DNA from: Rhizobium sp. NFR07 | Lineage (GTDB): Bacteria; Pseudomonadota; Alphaproteobacteria; Rhizobiales; Rhizobiaceae | Assembly (NCBI RefSeq): GCF_900111905.1 | Contig: NZ_FOKM01000025.1 | Coordinates: 1 to 64,000 of the forward strand | DNA length: 64,000 nucleotides | Direction of reading: 5' to 3' | Shown: positions 9,315 to 17,361 of the stretch, piece by piece | How the letters are laid out: each line of letters starts with the position of its first letter | How positions within the stretch are numbered: the stretch's first letter is position 1 | Notes under the pieces: model-generated | Database searches by the model: none | What the model saw: only the letters and a program-made list of their open reading frames with translations | Told to the model about the DNA's origin: nothing | Position numbers and translations under genes: made by a program

Positions 9315-10223
9315 ATGGATTGGAACGACATTCGCTATTTTCTGGCCGTTGCCCGCACAGCAAGTCTCACCCAGACCGCGTCGGACCTGAAGGTTAGTCA
9401 ATCGACGGTCAGTCGGCGCATCGTCGAACTGGAGGGCGATCTCGGCGTTGCGCTGTTTCAGCGCCACCAGACCGGCTATTTCCTGACGGATGAGGGGCGG
9501 GAGGTGCTGCGCCATGCCGAGCAGGTCGAAGACAGCATTCTTGCCCTTGAGCGCGGCGCGGCTGGCCTCGACCAGGATCCGAGCGGCGTCGTCCGACTTG
9601 CGACATCGGAAAATCTGGCGACCGATCTGATCATTCCGGCACTCCCAGCCTTCCGCGAGCGCTATCCCGGCATCTCTCTCGAAATCATCACCAGCACGGT
9701 TGCCGCCGAACTCGGTCGGCGCGAGGCCGATATCGCGCTGCGCGTCGTTCGGCCAACACGGGGCAATCTGACGGTCAGGAGTGTCGGCCATATGACATAT
9801 TCGGTCTATGGCAGCCGGGACTATCTCGACCGCCATCCATATATCGAGGGAGAGCCGCTGGGCGGCCGGCATTTTATCACCTGGGACGACAGCCATGCCT
9901 TCATGCCCGCCGCGGATTGGTTGAAGCGTGAGCATCCTGGCTGTAAGATCGCCCTCGTCACCAGCAGTCTGCCATGTCAAATCGTTGCCGTGCGAGCGGG
10001 TCTGGGTCTAGCTGTCATTCCTGACTTCCTTGCCATCGGGGACGATTTCGTTCCCGTCATTTCGTCCGACAAGATGTTCAGCAACAAGGTCTGGTTGGTC
10101 ACCCATGCTGATCTCCTGGCCTCGGGGCGCGTGAGAGCGGTCAGCGATTTTCTCGCCGATCGGGTGATGCGCACCAATCTCGATCTCTCGAGGCGCGCCC
10201 CGCCGGCTGAGAGCCAGCCATAA
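9315..10223 (+). CDS. LysR-family transcriptional regulator
   Basis: A 302-residue protein starting MDWNDIRYFLAVARTASLTQTA, the usual beginning of this LysR subgroup. The helix-turn-helix lies at about 3-60 and the effector domain at about 90-290, with VRLATSENLATDLI opening it. It lies 95 bases after the DUF1330-like gene and is convergent with the SnoaL-like gene that ends the 10.2-13.1 kb operon, 25 bases away. Confidence 0.9.
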   Translation: MDWNDIRYFLAVARTASLTQTASDLKVSQSTVSRRIVELEGDLGVALFQRHQTGYFLTDEGREVLRHAEQVEDSILALERGAAGLDQDPSGVVRLATSENLATDLIIPALPAFRERYPGISLEIITSTVAAELGRREADIALRVVRPTRGNLTVRSVGHMTYSVYGSRDYLDRHPYIEGEPLGGRHFITWDDSHAFMPAADWLKREHPGCKIALVTSSLPCQIVAVRAGLGLAVIPDFLAIGDDFVPVISSDKMFSNKVWLVTHADLLASGRVRAVSDFLADRVMRTNLDLSRRAPPAESQP

Positions 10224-10248
10224 CGGCGGCGCGCCCGGGTTGCGTGTA

Positions 10249-10662
10249 TCAGATCGGCTGGAAGGCTTTCCAGAGCCCGTAGGAATCCTCGATGAAGCTA
10301 TAGGCGCTGACTTTCCCATCACGCACCGAGCAGATCGCCGCGAAGTCGCTTTCGAACGTCTTGAATGTGCTGAGGATGCGATGGCGGAAATGGCCCGTCA
10401 CGACGGCCGTGTCGCCATTTTCAAAAATCCGCTCGACGCGAAAATCGAGAGGCTCGATATAGTCCGGAAAGAGCGCCATCCAGGACCGCACCGCATCCTT
10501 CCCATGGCGGATGCCGATGGTAGGGACGTCTGGCGCGCCCTGCACCTTCCAAACGACGTCGTCGGTCAGGCAGTCGAGCGTCTTGTCCACATCTTTGCGG
10601 AAGAACATATCAAGATAATGCTGAACGACCTGTCCGGCCGTCCTCTCCGTTAAGTCTGTCAT
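10249..10662 (-). CDS. SnoaL/NTF2-like protein
   Basis: A 137-residue cone-shaped NTF2-fold protein: VVQHYLDMFFRKDVDKTLDCLTDDVVWKVQG at the N-terminus, then GKDAVRSWM, FENGDTAVVTGHF and the final helix region. SnoaL-like proteins range from cyclases and epoxide hydrolases to non-catalytic binders, and no residue here decides between them. It is the last gene of a leftward operon with the SDR, the aldo/keto reductase and another NTF2-like gene. Confidence 0.8.
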   Translation of the reverse strand: MTDLTERTAGQVVQHYLDMFFRKDVDKTLDCLTDDVVWKVQGAPDVPTIGIRHGKDAVRSWMALFPDYIEPLDFRVERIFENGDTAVVTGHFRHRILSTFKTFESDFAAICSVRDGKVSAYSFIEDSYGLWKAFQPI

Positions 10663-10706
10663 CCCAAATCTCCAAGGCCGTAAGGCGGCGCCTTTAAGAA
10701 CCGAAG

Positions 10707-11455
10707 TCAGCGATGGCCGCCGGCGAAGACGAAGAATTCGCCGGTCGTCCAGCTAGATTCGTCGGAGGCGAGGAAGATCGCGGCGGTGTCACGTCGTCGG
10801 TCGTCCCGAGCCGCTTGAGTGGTGTCCTGGCTGCCGCTGCCCGGCCGAAGTCAGTCTTGAGGAAGCCGCCGACCTGGACGCCCTCAGTGTCGACAACACC
10901 CGGCTTGATCGCATTGACTCGGATCTTGCGAGGCGCGAGCTCATTGGAAAGCGCCCGCGTCAATCCATCGATCGCGCCTTTGCTGGCCGTATAGACCGGG
11001 GCGTTTTCTAGTCCGAAGATCGTAACTGTCGAAGACATGTTCACGATGCCGCCGCCCTCCGGCATGTGTTTGACGGCTTCCTTCACCGCGAGCAGATAGC
11101 CAAAGACATTGAGCTCCATATGCCGACGGAAAAGCTCGATCGAAAGATTTTCGAGCGGCTGAAAATCGTAGACGCCGGCATTGTTGACGAGCACGTCGAC
11201 GCGGCCATAGGCGCGGTTCGCCTCGGGAAAAAGCGCCTCGACCTCTGCGGGATCGCGTATGTCGGCCTTGACGGCAACAGCCTTTCCGCCCGCGGCCTCT
11301 ACATCCGCCACCACCCGGTCGGCCGCATCCTTGCTGGCGGCGTAGTTGACCACCAACAAGGCGCCCTCAGCTGCAAAGCCTCGCGCTATTGCTGCGCCGA
11401 GGCCCTTTGAAGCGCCGGTGGCGACGGCGGCCTTACGCTTTAATCGATCCGGCAT
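10707..11455 (-). pseudogene. Short-chain dehydrogenase/reductase, frameshifted at the C-terminus
   Basis: A classical SDR with TGASKGLG (residues 13-20), NNAG (91-94), Ser141, Tyr155 and Lys159. Near 10785 the frame shifts. After GTTDDVTP the expected AAIFLASDESSWTTGEFFVFAGGHR is found one frame away, ending at the stop at 10707-10709. As read, translation continues to 10694 with an unrelated tail. A missing G in a CCGGCC context would explain it. The catalytic core is complete, so a product with an altered C-terminus could still fold, but the SDR C-terminus usually makes the dimer or tetramer contact. Confidence 0.8.
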
Positions 11456-11508
11456 GACCCGTATCCTTCGACTTGATTGTGGCCATGCCGGCCCCTCTCA
11501 CCTGGCGA

Positions 11509-12570
11509 TCAGGAGCTCTGGGACGTCTTGCCGGCCCAGAGATCAACAGCGCCCATGCGGTCGAGACCCTGCGTAGCCAGCATCCAGCCCGGATATTCCG
11601 GCGGCAGCTCGCTGACAGCGTCGAGCTTGGCAATCTCGTCCTCGGTGAGGGAAATATCCACGGCTGCGATATTGTCCTCGAGTTGGCTCAGCCGTTTCGC
11701 ACCGACGATGATGGAGGTTACGACGGACTTGGAAAGCAACCAGGCGAGCGCGATGCGCGCCGGGCTGCAGTCACGGGCCTGAGCAATCGGCCTCAGCACG
11801 TCGATTACGTCCCAGGCGCGCTCCTTGTCGACAATAGGAAAATCGAAGGAGGAGCGGCGCGAACCCTCGGGCGACTGGTTTTCTCGGCTGAACTTGCCCG
11901 ACAGAAGGCCCCCAGCAAGGGGACTCCAGACGAGGAGGCCCATCTTCTCGGCTTCAAGAAGCGGCCGCAGTTCACGCCCCAGATCCCGTCCGGCGAGTGA
12001 ATAATAGGCCTGCAGCGTCGTGAACCGCTCCAGATTGAGGCGGCCGGAAACACCCAGCGCGGTCGCGATGCGCCAAGCTTGCCAGTTGGACACGCCGAGA
12101 TAGCGGATCTTGCCCTGGCGCACCAGATCGTCTAGCGCCCGCAGCGTCTCTTCGACCGGCGTCAAGATATCGGTGGCATGAACCTGGTAGAGATCGATGT
12201 GATCGGTCTGGAGCCGCTTGAGGCTGGCTTCCACGGCATCCATGATGTGTCCGCGCGAGACGCCGACATCGTTTCGGCCCGGTCCCATACGGCTATAGAC
12301 CTTGGTAGCCAGCACGATCTCGTTTCTGGAAATGCCGAGGTTCTTGAAGGACTGGCCGAGCGTGCGCTCGCTGGCACCGGCGGAATACACATCCGCGGTG
12401 TCGAAGAAGTTGATACCGGCATCGATGCTTTCCTTAACGAGTTCGTCGGCGCCGCTCTGGCCGACATCGCCGATATGCTCGTAGATCCCTGTGCCGTCGC
12501 TAAAGGTCATCGTTCCCAGGCAAAGTTGCGAAACCAGAAGACCGGTATTGCCAAGTGGCTTGTACTTCAT
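11509..12570 (-). CDS. Aldo/keto reductase
   Basis: A 353-residue NADPH-dependent (beta/alpha)8-barrel reductase of the YajO/Tas-like branch. The catalytic tetrad is visible: Asp57 and Tyr62 in FFDTADVYSAG, Lys90 in LATK, His131 in LYQVH. The cofactor-loop region reads SIIVGAKRLSQLEDN. It is in the leftward operon 53 bases before the SDR. A close paralogue lies at 28382-29431, also followed by an SDR. Confidence 0.92.
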   Translation of the reverse strand: MKYKPLGNTGLLVSQLCLGTMTFSDGTGIYEHIGDVGQSGADELVKESIDAGINFFDTADVYSAGASERTLGQSFKNLGISRNEIVLATKVYSRMGPGRNDVGVSRGHIMDAVEASLKRLQTDHIDLYQVHATDILTPVEETLRALDDLVRQGKIRYLGVSNWQAWRIATALGVSGRLNLERFTTLQAYYSLAGRDLGRELRPLLEAEKMGLLVWSPLAGGLLSGKFSRENQSPEGSRRSSFDFPIVDKERAWDVIDVLRPIAQARDCSPARIALAWLLSKSVVTSIIVGAKRLSQLEDNIAAVDISLTEDEIAKLDAVSELPPEYPGWMLATQGLDRMGAVDLWAGKTSQSS

Positions 12571-12673
12571 TTTACGCTCCTTGAGACGTGTCGATCTGTT
12601 CGGACAGGATGGTCCGCTCCGCGTCGGTTGCGAATGTTGGGTTTTTTAGAGCCGCAAGAGCGCTCTTGCGTGA

Positions 12674-13084
12674 TCAGGCGGCGGTATTTCTGTCCGGCGC
12701 GCCGAAGATCTCGTTGATGTGCAGCGAGTCCGTAAATTGCTTGCCGCTTGCGATTTTTCCATCCCGGAAGCGTCGAAGGAAGCGATAGTTGTTCCGATAG
12801 TGCCGACCGAACTTCATCAGCAGATCGCCCTCGGCGTCAATCGCAAGACGTTCGCTCTTGCCGCTAAGTACATCATATCCATTATGAGCGGGGCCGGAGG
12901 TATCCTCCAGAGGCTTGGGGTAGTTTGCGAGATAAGATGTCTTGGCGTGCGCGCCGGAAAACTTGTTTCCGGGCATGATCCACCAAGTCATATCCTCGGT
13001 GCTGAGCTTCGACGTGTCCGTATCACAGCGTCCAGGTGCATCCAGAAAGACTTTTGCGACATCCTCTTGTGGCTTTCTATCCAT
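12674..13084 (-). CDS. NTF2/SnoaL-like protein
   Basis: A 136-residue protein with a C-terminal SnoaL-like pattern (RNNYRFLRRFRDGKIASGKQFTDSLHINEIF), of the kind that closes the NTF2 cone. The N-terminal TWWIMPG block matches the strand that carries polar residues in SnoaL cyclases. It is the first gene of the leftward operon ending at 10249. The specific role is unknown. Confidence 0.7.
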   Translation of the reverse strand: MDRKPQEDVAKVFLDAPGRCDTDTSKLSTEDMTWWIMPGNKFSGAHAKTSYLANYPKPLEDTSGPAHNGYDVLSGKSERLAIDAEGDLLMKFGRHYRNNYRFLRRFRDGKIASGKQFTDSLHINEIFGAPDRNTAA

Positions 13085-13565
13085 GGCACATCTCCGTCCC
13101 AGCCATTTGGTCGTGACCTCACACCACCTGACTTAGGCTCTCGCCTTGCGGAGAAAACGGCAAAAAATGCTCAACTGGTTTCCATTTTCGGAAAACGGGG
13201 ACCCGATGATACCCGATGCCCGCAGTATGTTATTCACGTCTCTCGACCCTCACGGTGCTCCGAGGTCCGACGTTCACGATAGGAACGGCGCACCGCACCT
13301 GACTCCATCGGTCGACGCTTGGCCGCCCGTTGTGTTGCGAAAGTCCTTTCCTCGAAAGTAACTATATCCGTCATCCAGTCATCGGGTTTGAAGTGAGGAA
13401 AAGCCGCGGGCCTGACCTTGAACATGGGCAGGTCGGCTTGATTGACCAAAGACCGGGTTATCCGGAAAGTTTAGCTAGGCCTACCGCTTCCTACGGAACA
13501 TCTGACTGGGATCGGCCAAGTCGAATGGTCGGCGGATGATATTGGTTCACGACCCTTACATCACA
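13085..13565. other. Intergenic gap, nothing recognised
   Basis: About 480 bases between the NTF2-like gene and the LysR gene. A leftward frame at 13234-13449 and a short rightward frame at 13146-13361 overlap each other, but neither resembles a known family or has a good ribosome site. It probably holds the promoter of the leftward operon and may include decayed coding sequence. Confidence 0.35.
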
Positions 13566-14486
13566 TCATCGACTACCATGAAAGCCTTGGCCACCCTTCG
13601 CAAAATCACGGGCAGCCTGAATAAACGCGTTGAAGGCGGCCGGCGGGTTCTTTCTGCCAGGGTAATACAGTGCAAGAGGGGCCAATGACGGTGTCCAGTC
13701 CTCCATAACGCGCACCAGCCTCCCGGCGGCAATGTCATCGCGCACATCGGCCTCCATGACATATCCGAGGCCGACGCCATTCTGGGCCGCTATCCTGACA
13801 AGGCTCGGCTCGTCGAGCGTGATCGAGCCCTGTACATCGATCTGGACGGCGTTCCCGTCTTTCTCGAAGCGCCAGCGGAACAGTGCATTGTTGGGCAGGC
13901 GGGCCCGGATGCAACGAAACCGGTAAAGGTCAGCCGGGACAATGGGCGAGCCATGAGTGCGCAGGAAGTCCGGTGATGCCACGACGGCATTGCTGCGCTT
14001 GAGGCCGAGTGGCACCGCGATCATGTCATTTGGTACCAGGTCAGCCGGCCTCAAGCCCAAATCGAAGCCAGCCGCAACGATATCGATGATCCGGCCCTCG
14101 GTGACCAGATCGACATGCACCTGAGGATAGCGTTGCATAAACGAGAGGATCAGGGGCTCCATTACCTCGCGAGCTGCAGTAGCGAACGCATTTATGCGCA
14201 ATGTACCCGTCGGGATTTCCTGAAGCGATTGCGCTGCAAGTACGGCATCGTGAATGTCGGTCATCGCCGGACCGACGCGCTCGACAAAGGTTTTTCCCGC
14301 GTCGGTAAGCGAAACGCTGCGCGTGGTGCGGTTGAACAAGCGAATGCCCAGACGCTGCTCAAGTTTAGCGATCGCATTGCTCAGCGCTGTCGTGGACATG
14401 CCGAGATCGAGCGCGGCCGCCCGAAACGAGCCATGACGCGCGATGCTGAGAACGGCATCCAGATCGGCAAGAACAGAGCGCGTCAT
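13566..14486 (-). CDS. LysR-family transcriptional regulator
   Basis: A 306-residue LysR protein. The helix-turn-helix is at about residues 5-62 (GSFRAAALDLGMSTTALSNAIAKLEQRLG). The effector domain is of the DsdC/CrgA-like subgroup common in proteobacteria (GTLRINAFATAAREVMEPLI). It is divergent from the SnoaL/SDR pair at 14627-15732, with 140 bases between, and is the natural candidate to control it. Confidence 0.9.
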   Translation of the reverse strand: MTRSVLADLDAVLSIARHGSFRAAALDLGMSTTALSNAIAKLEQRLGIRLFNRTTRSVSLTDAGKTFVERVGPAMTDIHDAVLAAQSLQEIPTGTLRINAFATAAREVMEPLILSFMQRYPQVHVDLVTEGRIIDIVAAGFDLGLRPADLVPNDMIAVPLGLKRSNAVVASPDFLRTHGSPIVPADLYRFRCIRARLPNNALFRWRFEKDGNAVQIDVQGSITLDEPSLVRIAAQNGVGLGYVMEADVRDDIAAGRLVRVMEDWTPSLAPLALYYPGRKNPPAAFNAFIQAARDFAKGGQGFHGSR

Positions 14487-14626
14487 TATCCCTCTTTTCG
14501 CAATGTCTCATCCTAATTAGTCCCGCTTATTGCGTCAATCGCGACGAGCTAAATTGGTCCTTGTCGGCCTCCCACGGAGATCGAAGCCCGCAGCCGGCAA
14601 GGTTGCAAACACGATTGGTGGACCAA

Positions 14627-14956
14627 ATGACCGTCGATTTACCCGAGGCAATCGCAGCCTATTTCGAGGCCAACCGGACGCGCAGTCCGGATATGATCGC
14701 AGCTACTTTCGCTGAAAACGGCATCGTCAAGGATAAGGGTGAGACCCATAGGGGCCGTGATGCCATTCGCGCATGGATGGCTGATGAAAGCCAGCAGTAC
14801 GACTATACGGTGGAACCGTTCCTTCTCGCTGCCGAGAGCGGGAGAACAGTGGTGACGGCGCATGCCGTTGGCGAATTCCCGGGCAGCCCTATTGATCTGC
14901 GATTTTTCTTCCTCCTTGCGGGCGACAAAGTCGCCGAACTGGAGATCACCATATGA
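14627..14956 (+). CDS. SnoaL/NTF2-like protein
   Basis: The start ATG 14627 is chosen because the NTF2 fold begins at MTVDLPEAIAAYFEANRT; an upstream in-frame ATG at 14561 would add 22 residues unlike the family. The product is 109 residues with GRDAIRAWM and TAHAVGEFPGSPIDLRFFF typical of the fold. Its stop overlaps the SDR start by four bases (ATGA), so the two are translationally coupled and probably act on one substrate. Confidence 0.8.
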   Translation: MTVDLPEAIAAYFEANRTRSPDMIAATFAENGIVKDKGETHRGRDAIRAWMADESQQYDYTVEPFLLAAESGRTVVTAHAVGEFPGSPIDLRFFFLLAGDKVAELEITI

Positions 14957-15732
14957 CACAGTTCCTCACCTTGCAGGGGCGTCGCGCCCTGATCACTGGC
15001 GGCACTTCGGGTGCCGGCGCCGCAACCGTGGCGCTGTTCAAAGAACTGGGAGCACGTGTACTGACCACCGCTCGCACCAAGCCGGCAGATTTCTCCGGTG
15101 CGGCATTCGTCGAAGCCGACCTGACTACCCCGATGGGCGTACGGACCGTCGTTAACGCAGTGCATCGGGAGTTAGGCGGTCTCGATGTTCTTGTGAACGT
15201 GCTAGGCGGCTCTTCTGCCCCATCAGGCGGCTTTGCTGCGCTCACGGATGGGGAATGGGAGAAGGAGTTCGACCTTAACTTCTTTCCCGCCGTCAGACTG
15301 GATCGCGCTCTCATTCCAGGAATGATCGCACAGGGGAGCGGTGTCGTCATCCACGTCACCTCGATCCAGAGAAACCTTCCGCTACCCGAGGCGACCACTG
15401 GCTACGCTTCTGCCAAGGGAGCCCTCAACACCTACAGCAAAAGCATTTCCAAAGAAGTGTCCCCAAAGGGGGTGCGGGTGGTAAGGGTCTCTCCGGGCTG
15501 GATCGCGGATCCGGGTGCCAATGGTCTTGCCCTGCGCATCGCCAAGGAAGCCGGCATCGAGTACGAGGCAGCAGTGCAGGTGATTATGAACTCGCTTGGC
15601 GGCATACCGCTCGGACGACCTGCCAAACCGGAAGAAGTCGCCGATCTCATTGCATTTCTGGCATCGGATCGGGCAGCATCCATCACCGGGACTGAACACG
15701 TCATTGACGGCGGGACTGTTCCGACCGCGTAA
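14953..15732 (+). CDS. Short-chain dehydrogenase/reductase
   Basis: A 259-residue SDR: TGGTSGAG (15-22), catalytic Ser136, Tyr151 and Lys155 in YASAK, and a C-terminal RPAKPEEVADLIAFLASDRAASITGTEHVIDGG. The usual NNAG is replaced by NVLGG (about residues 82-86), a variant known in some oxidoreductase branches. It is coupled to the SnoaL-like gene by an ATGA overlap and is downstream of a divergent LysR gene. Confidence 0.92.
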   Translation: MTQFLTLQGRRALITGGTSGAGAATVALFKELGARVLTTARTKPADFSGAAFVEADLTTPMGVRTVVNAVHRELGGLDVLVNVLGGSSAPSGGFAALTDGEWEKEFDLNFFPAVRLDRALIPGMIAQGSGVVIHVTSIQRNLPLPEATTGYASAKGALNTYSKSISKEVSPKGVRVVRVSPGWIADPGANGLALRIAKEAGIEYEAAVQVIMNSLGGIPLGRPAKPEEVADLIAFLASDRAASITGTEHVIDGGTVPTA

Positions 15733-15762
15733 GCATTTGGGCTAGCTCAAGACGATTGCAAC

Positions 15763-16230
15763 TCAGGCGGGTGGAGCCCATCCGCCGATCTGAGAGTAGA
15801 TCGCGTCACGCAGATGCCGTACGTCGCGGTTCAACTCGGCAAGTTCCGGCGGTGTCTGGGTCGAGGCTGCCAGCAAGGTGTCGCTGAGGCAGCCTGCCCT
15901 GTGCTGCAAGGTACGCCCCTGATCCGTCAGTGCCACCAGAACCTGACGTTCGTTGCTAGCGTTGCGCGTCCGACGCACGAGCCCGGCGGCTTCGAGTCGC
16001 TTCAACAGAGGTGTCAGGGTGCTGGATTCCAGCGCGAGCTGGTCGGCGATGGACACCACGGTCTGCTCGTCCTGCGCCCAGAGAACGTTCAGGACCAGAT
16101 ATTGCGGATAGGTCAGTCCAAGCTCGTCGAGCAAAGGCTTGTATGCGCGCTGGATCGCGATGCCGGCAGTGTAGATCGCATAGCAGAGCTGGTTGCGCAG
16201 GGGCGGAGGATCGTTGTGGCCTTGGGTCAT
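15763..16230 (-). CDS. MarR-family regulator, OhrR-like (redox cysteine present)
   Basis: A 155-residue winged-helix repressor. The N-terminus LRNQLCYAIYTAGIAIQRAYKPLL followed by LGLTYPQYLVLNVLW matches OhrR, whose single N-terminal cysteine senses organic peroxides; here it is Cys16. The wing block ESSTLTPLLKRLEAAGLVRR and NERQVLVALT complete the DNA-binding part. It is divergent from the exported alpha/beta hydrolase at 16375 rather than from an ohr peroxidase gene. That suggests an OhrR-type sensor rewired to a hydrolase. Confidence 0.85.
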   Translation of the reverse strand: MTQGHNDPPPLRNQLCYAIYTAGIAIQRAYKPLLDELGLTYPQYLVLNVLWAQDEQTVVSIADQLALESSTLTPLLKRLEAAGLVRRTRNASNERQVLVALTDQGRTLQHRAGCLSDTLLAASTQTPPELAELNRDVRHLRDAIYSQIGGWAPPA

Positions 16231-16333
16231 TCTAAACTCCTGTCCACCCCGATATAAGTGAACTTATCACGAAAACCAATATCGCGATAAGAATCATGTT
16301 GACGCAGAAATCGAGATGTGAGACATAATTGAT

Positions 16334-16356
16334 ATTGCGATAATGATTATCGCAAT
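16334..16356. promoter_or_regulatory. Probable operator of the OhrR-like regulator
   Basis: ATTGCGATAA and TTATCGCAAT form perfect 10-base arms around three bases, 18 bases before the hydrolase start. A related element, ATCGCGATAAG, lies near 16281-16291 closer to the MarR gene. Two sites in a divergent promoter region are typical for MarR/OhrR autorepression. Confidence 0.75.
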
Positions 16357-16374
16357 ACTCAAGAGGAGAAAGGT

Positions 16375-17169
16375 ATGACACGCAAGATCATCACCACCCT
16401 GTCTGCAGTCGCAGCAGCAACTTCCCTTTCGACTGCTTTGCCTGCAGGTGCCGCTGAGGTGTTGCCGCAGAACCAATCCGTCAAAAACGTTGTCCTGGTC
16501 CACGGTGCGTTTGCCGATGGTTCCGGCTGGAGGGGCGTCTACGACAACCTGACGAAGCGCGGCTATCGCGTCACTATCGTGCAGAATCCGCTGACCTCGC
16601 TTGCAGACGATGTCGCCGCGACGAAGCGTGCGCTTGAGCGGCAGAACGGCCCGGTCATTCTCGTCGGACACTCGTGGGGCGGAACCGTCATCACTGAAGC
16701 TGGTATCGATGAGAAGGTTGCAGGCCTCGTGTATGTCTCTGCCCTCTCCCCTGATGCCGGCGAGACTACGGCCCAGCAGTATCAAGGATTTGCGCCGGCA
16801 TCCGAGTTCGTCATCGAGACCACGAAGGATGGTTTCGGCTATGTCAGCCCGGAAAAGTTCAAGGCCGGATTTGCGCACGACGTAAGCGACGCCGATGTTG
16901 CCTTCATGAGGGACGCGCAGGTTCCGATCAACATGTCGGCGTTCGGCACCAAGCTCGAACACGCCGCCTGGCGCAGCAGGCCCAGCTGGGCCGTTATCGC
17001 CACCGAAGACAAGGCTTTCGACCAGGCCATGTTGATCCACATGGCTGAGCGCATCGGTGCCAAGATCACCAAGGTATCGGCAAGCCACGCCCTTTTTATG
17101 ACGCAGCCAGCGGTCATCGCCGATACCATCGATCAGGCTGCAAAGGCCGGCTCTGCGAAGAAGCAGTGA
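16375..17169 (+). CDS. Exported alpha/beta hydrolase
   Basis: A 264-residue protein with a signal peptide (MTRKIITTLSAVAAATSLSTALPAGAA), so probably periplasmic. The oxyanion region is LVHGAFADGSGW, the nucleophile elbow is GHSWGG (serine near residue 101), and a C-terminal histidine occurs in SASHALFMTQP. GAGGAG lies about 8 bases before ATG. The substrate is unknown; the family includes small-ester and lactone hydrolases. It is controlled by the divergent OhrR-like repressor by position and ends at a strong hairpin. Confidence 0.85.
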   Translation: MTRKIITTLSAVAAATSLSTALPAGAAEVLPQNQSVKNVVLVHGAFADGSGWRGVYDNLTKRGYRVTIVQNPLTSLADDVAATKRALERQNGPVILVGHSWGGTVITEAGIDEKVAGLVYVSALSPDAGETTAQQYQGFAPASEFVIETTKDGFGYVSPEKFKAGFAHDVSDADVAFMRDAQVPINMSAFGTKLEHAAWRSRPSWAVIATEDKAFDQAMLIHMAERIGAKITKVSASHALFMTQPAVIADTIDQAAKAGSAKKQ

Positions 17170-17177
17170 TCGACTTC

Positions 17178-17214
17178 GCGCTATCGGGACTGTCAACAGC
17201 CATCCCGATAGCGC
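17178..17214 (+). terminator. Hairpin terminator after the exported hydrolase
   Basis: GCGCTATCGGGA (17178-17189) and TCCCGATAGCGC (17203-17214) are perfect 12-base arms around a 13-base loop, starting 8 bases after the stop. There is no clear T run, so termination strength is uncertain. Confidence 0.7.
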
Positions 17215-17361
17215 CGATACAAGCGCGTTAAGCTGCTCGGCGCGACCAATGCGACTTGCTGTGAATGTGAGATAGGCGATCGCGATGCGTCGTCATCTCT
17301 TCACCTGTCGCGATCCCGATTCCCCAAAAATCCATCTGAACCAATTCACGGAGGACCTCAC

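Noticed and set aside
13234..13449. 71-residue minus-strand frame starting MVNQADLPMFKVRP
   Set aside because: No recognisable family, no good ribosome site, and strong overlap with an equally poor frame on the other strand.
16294..17196. 300-residue minus-strand frame opposite the exported hydrolase
   Set aside because: Shadow of the real gene; it runs through the operator palindrome and has no domain pattern.
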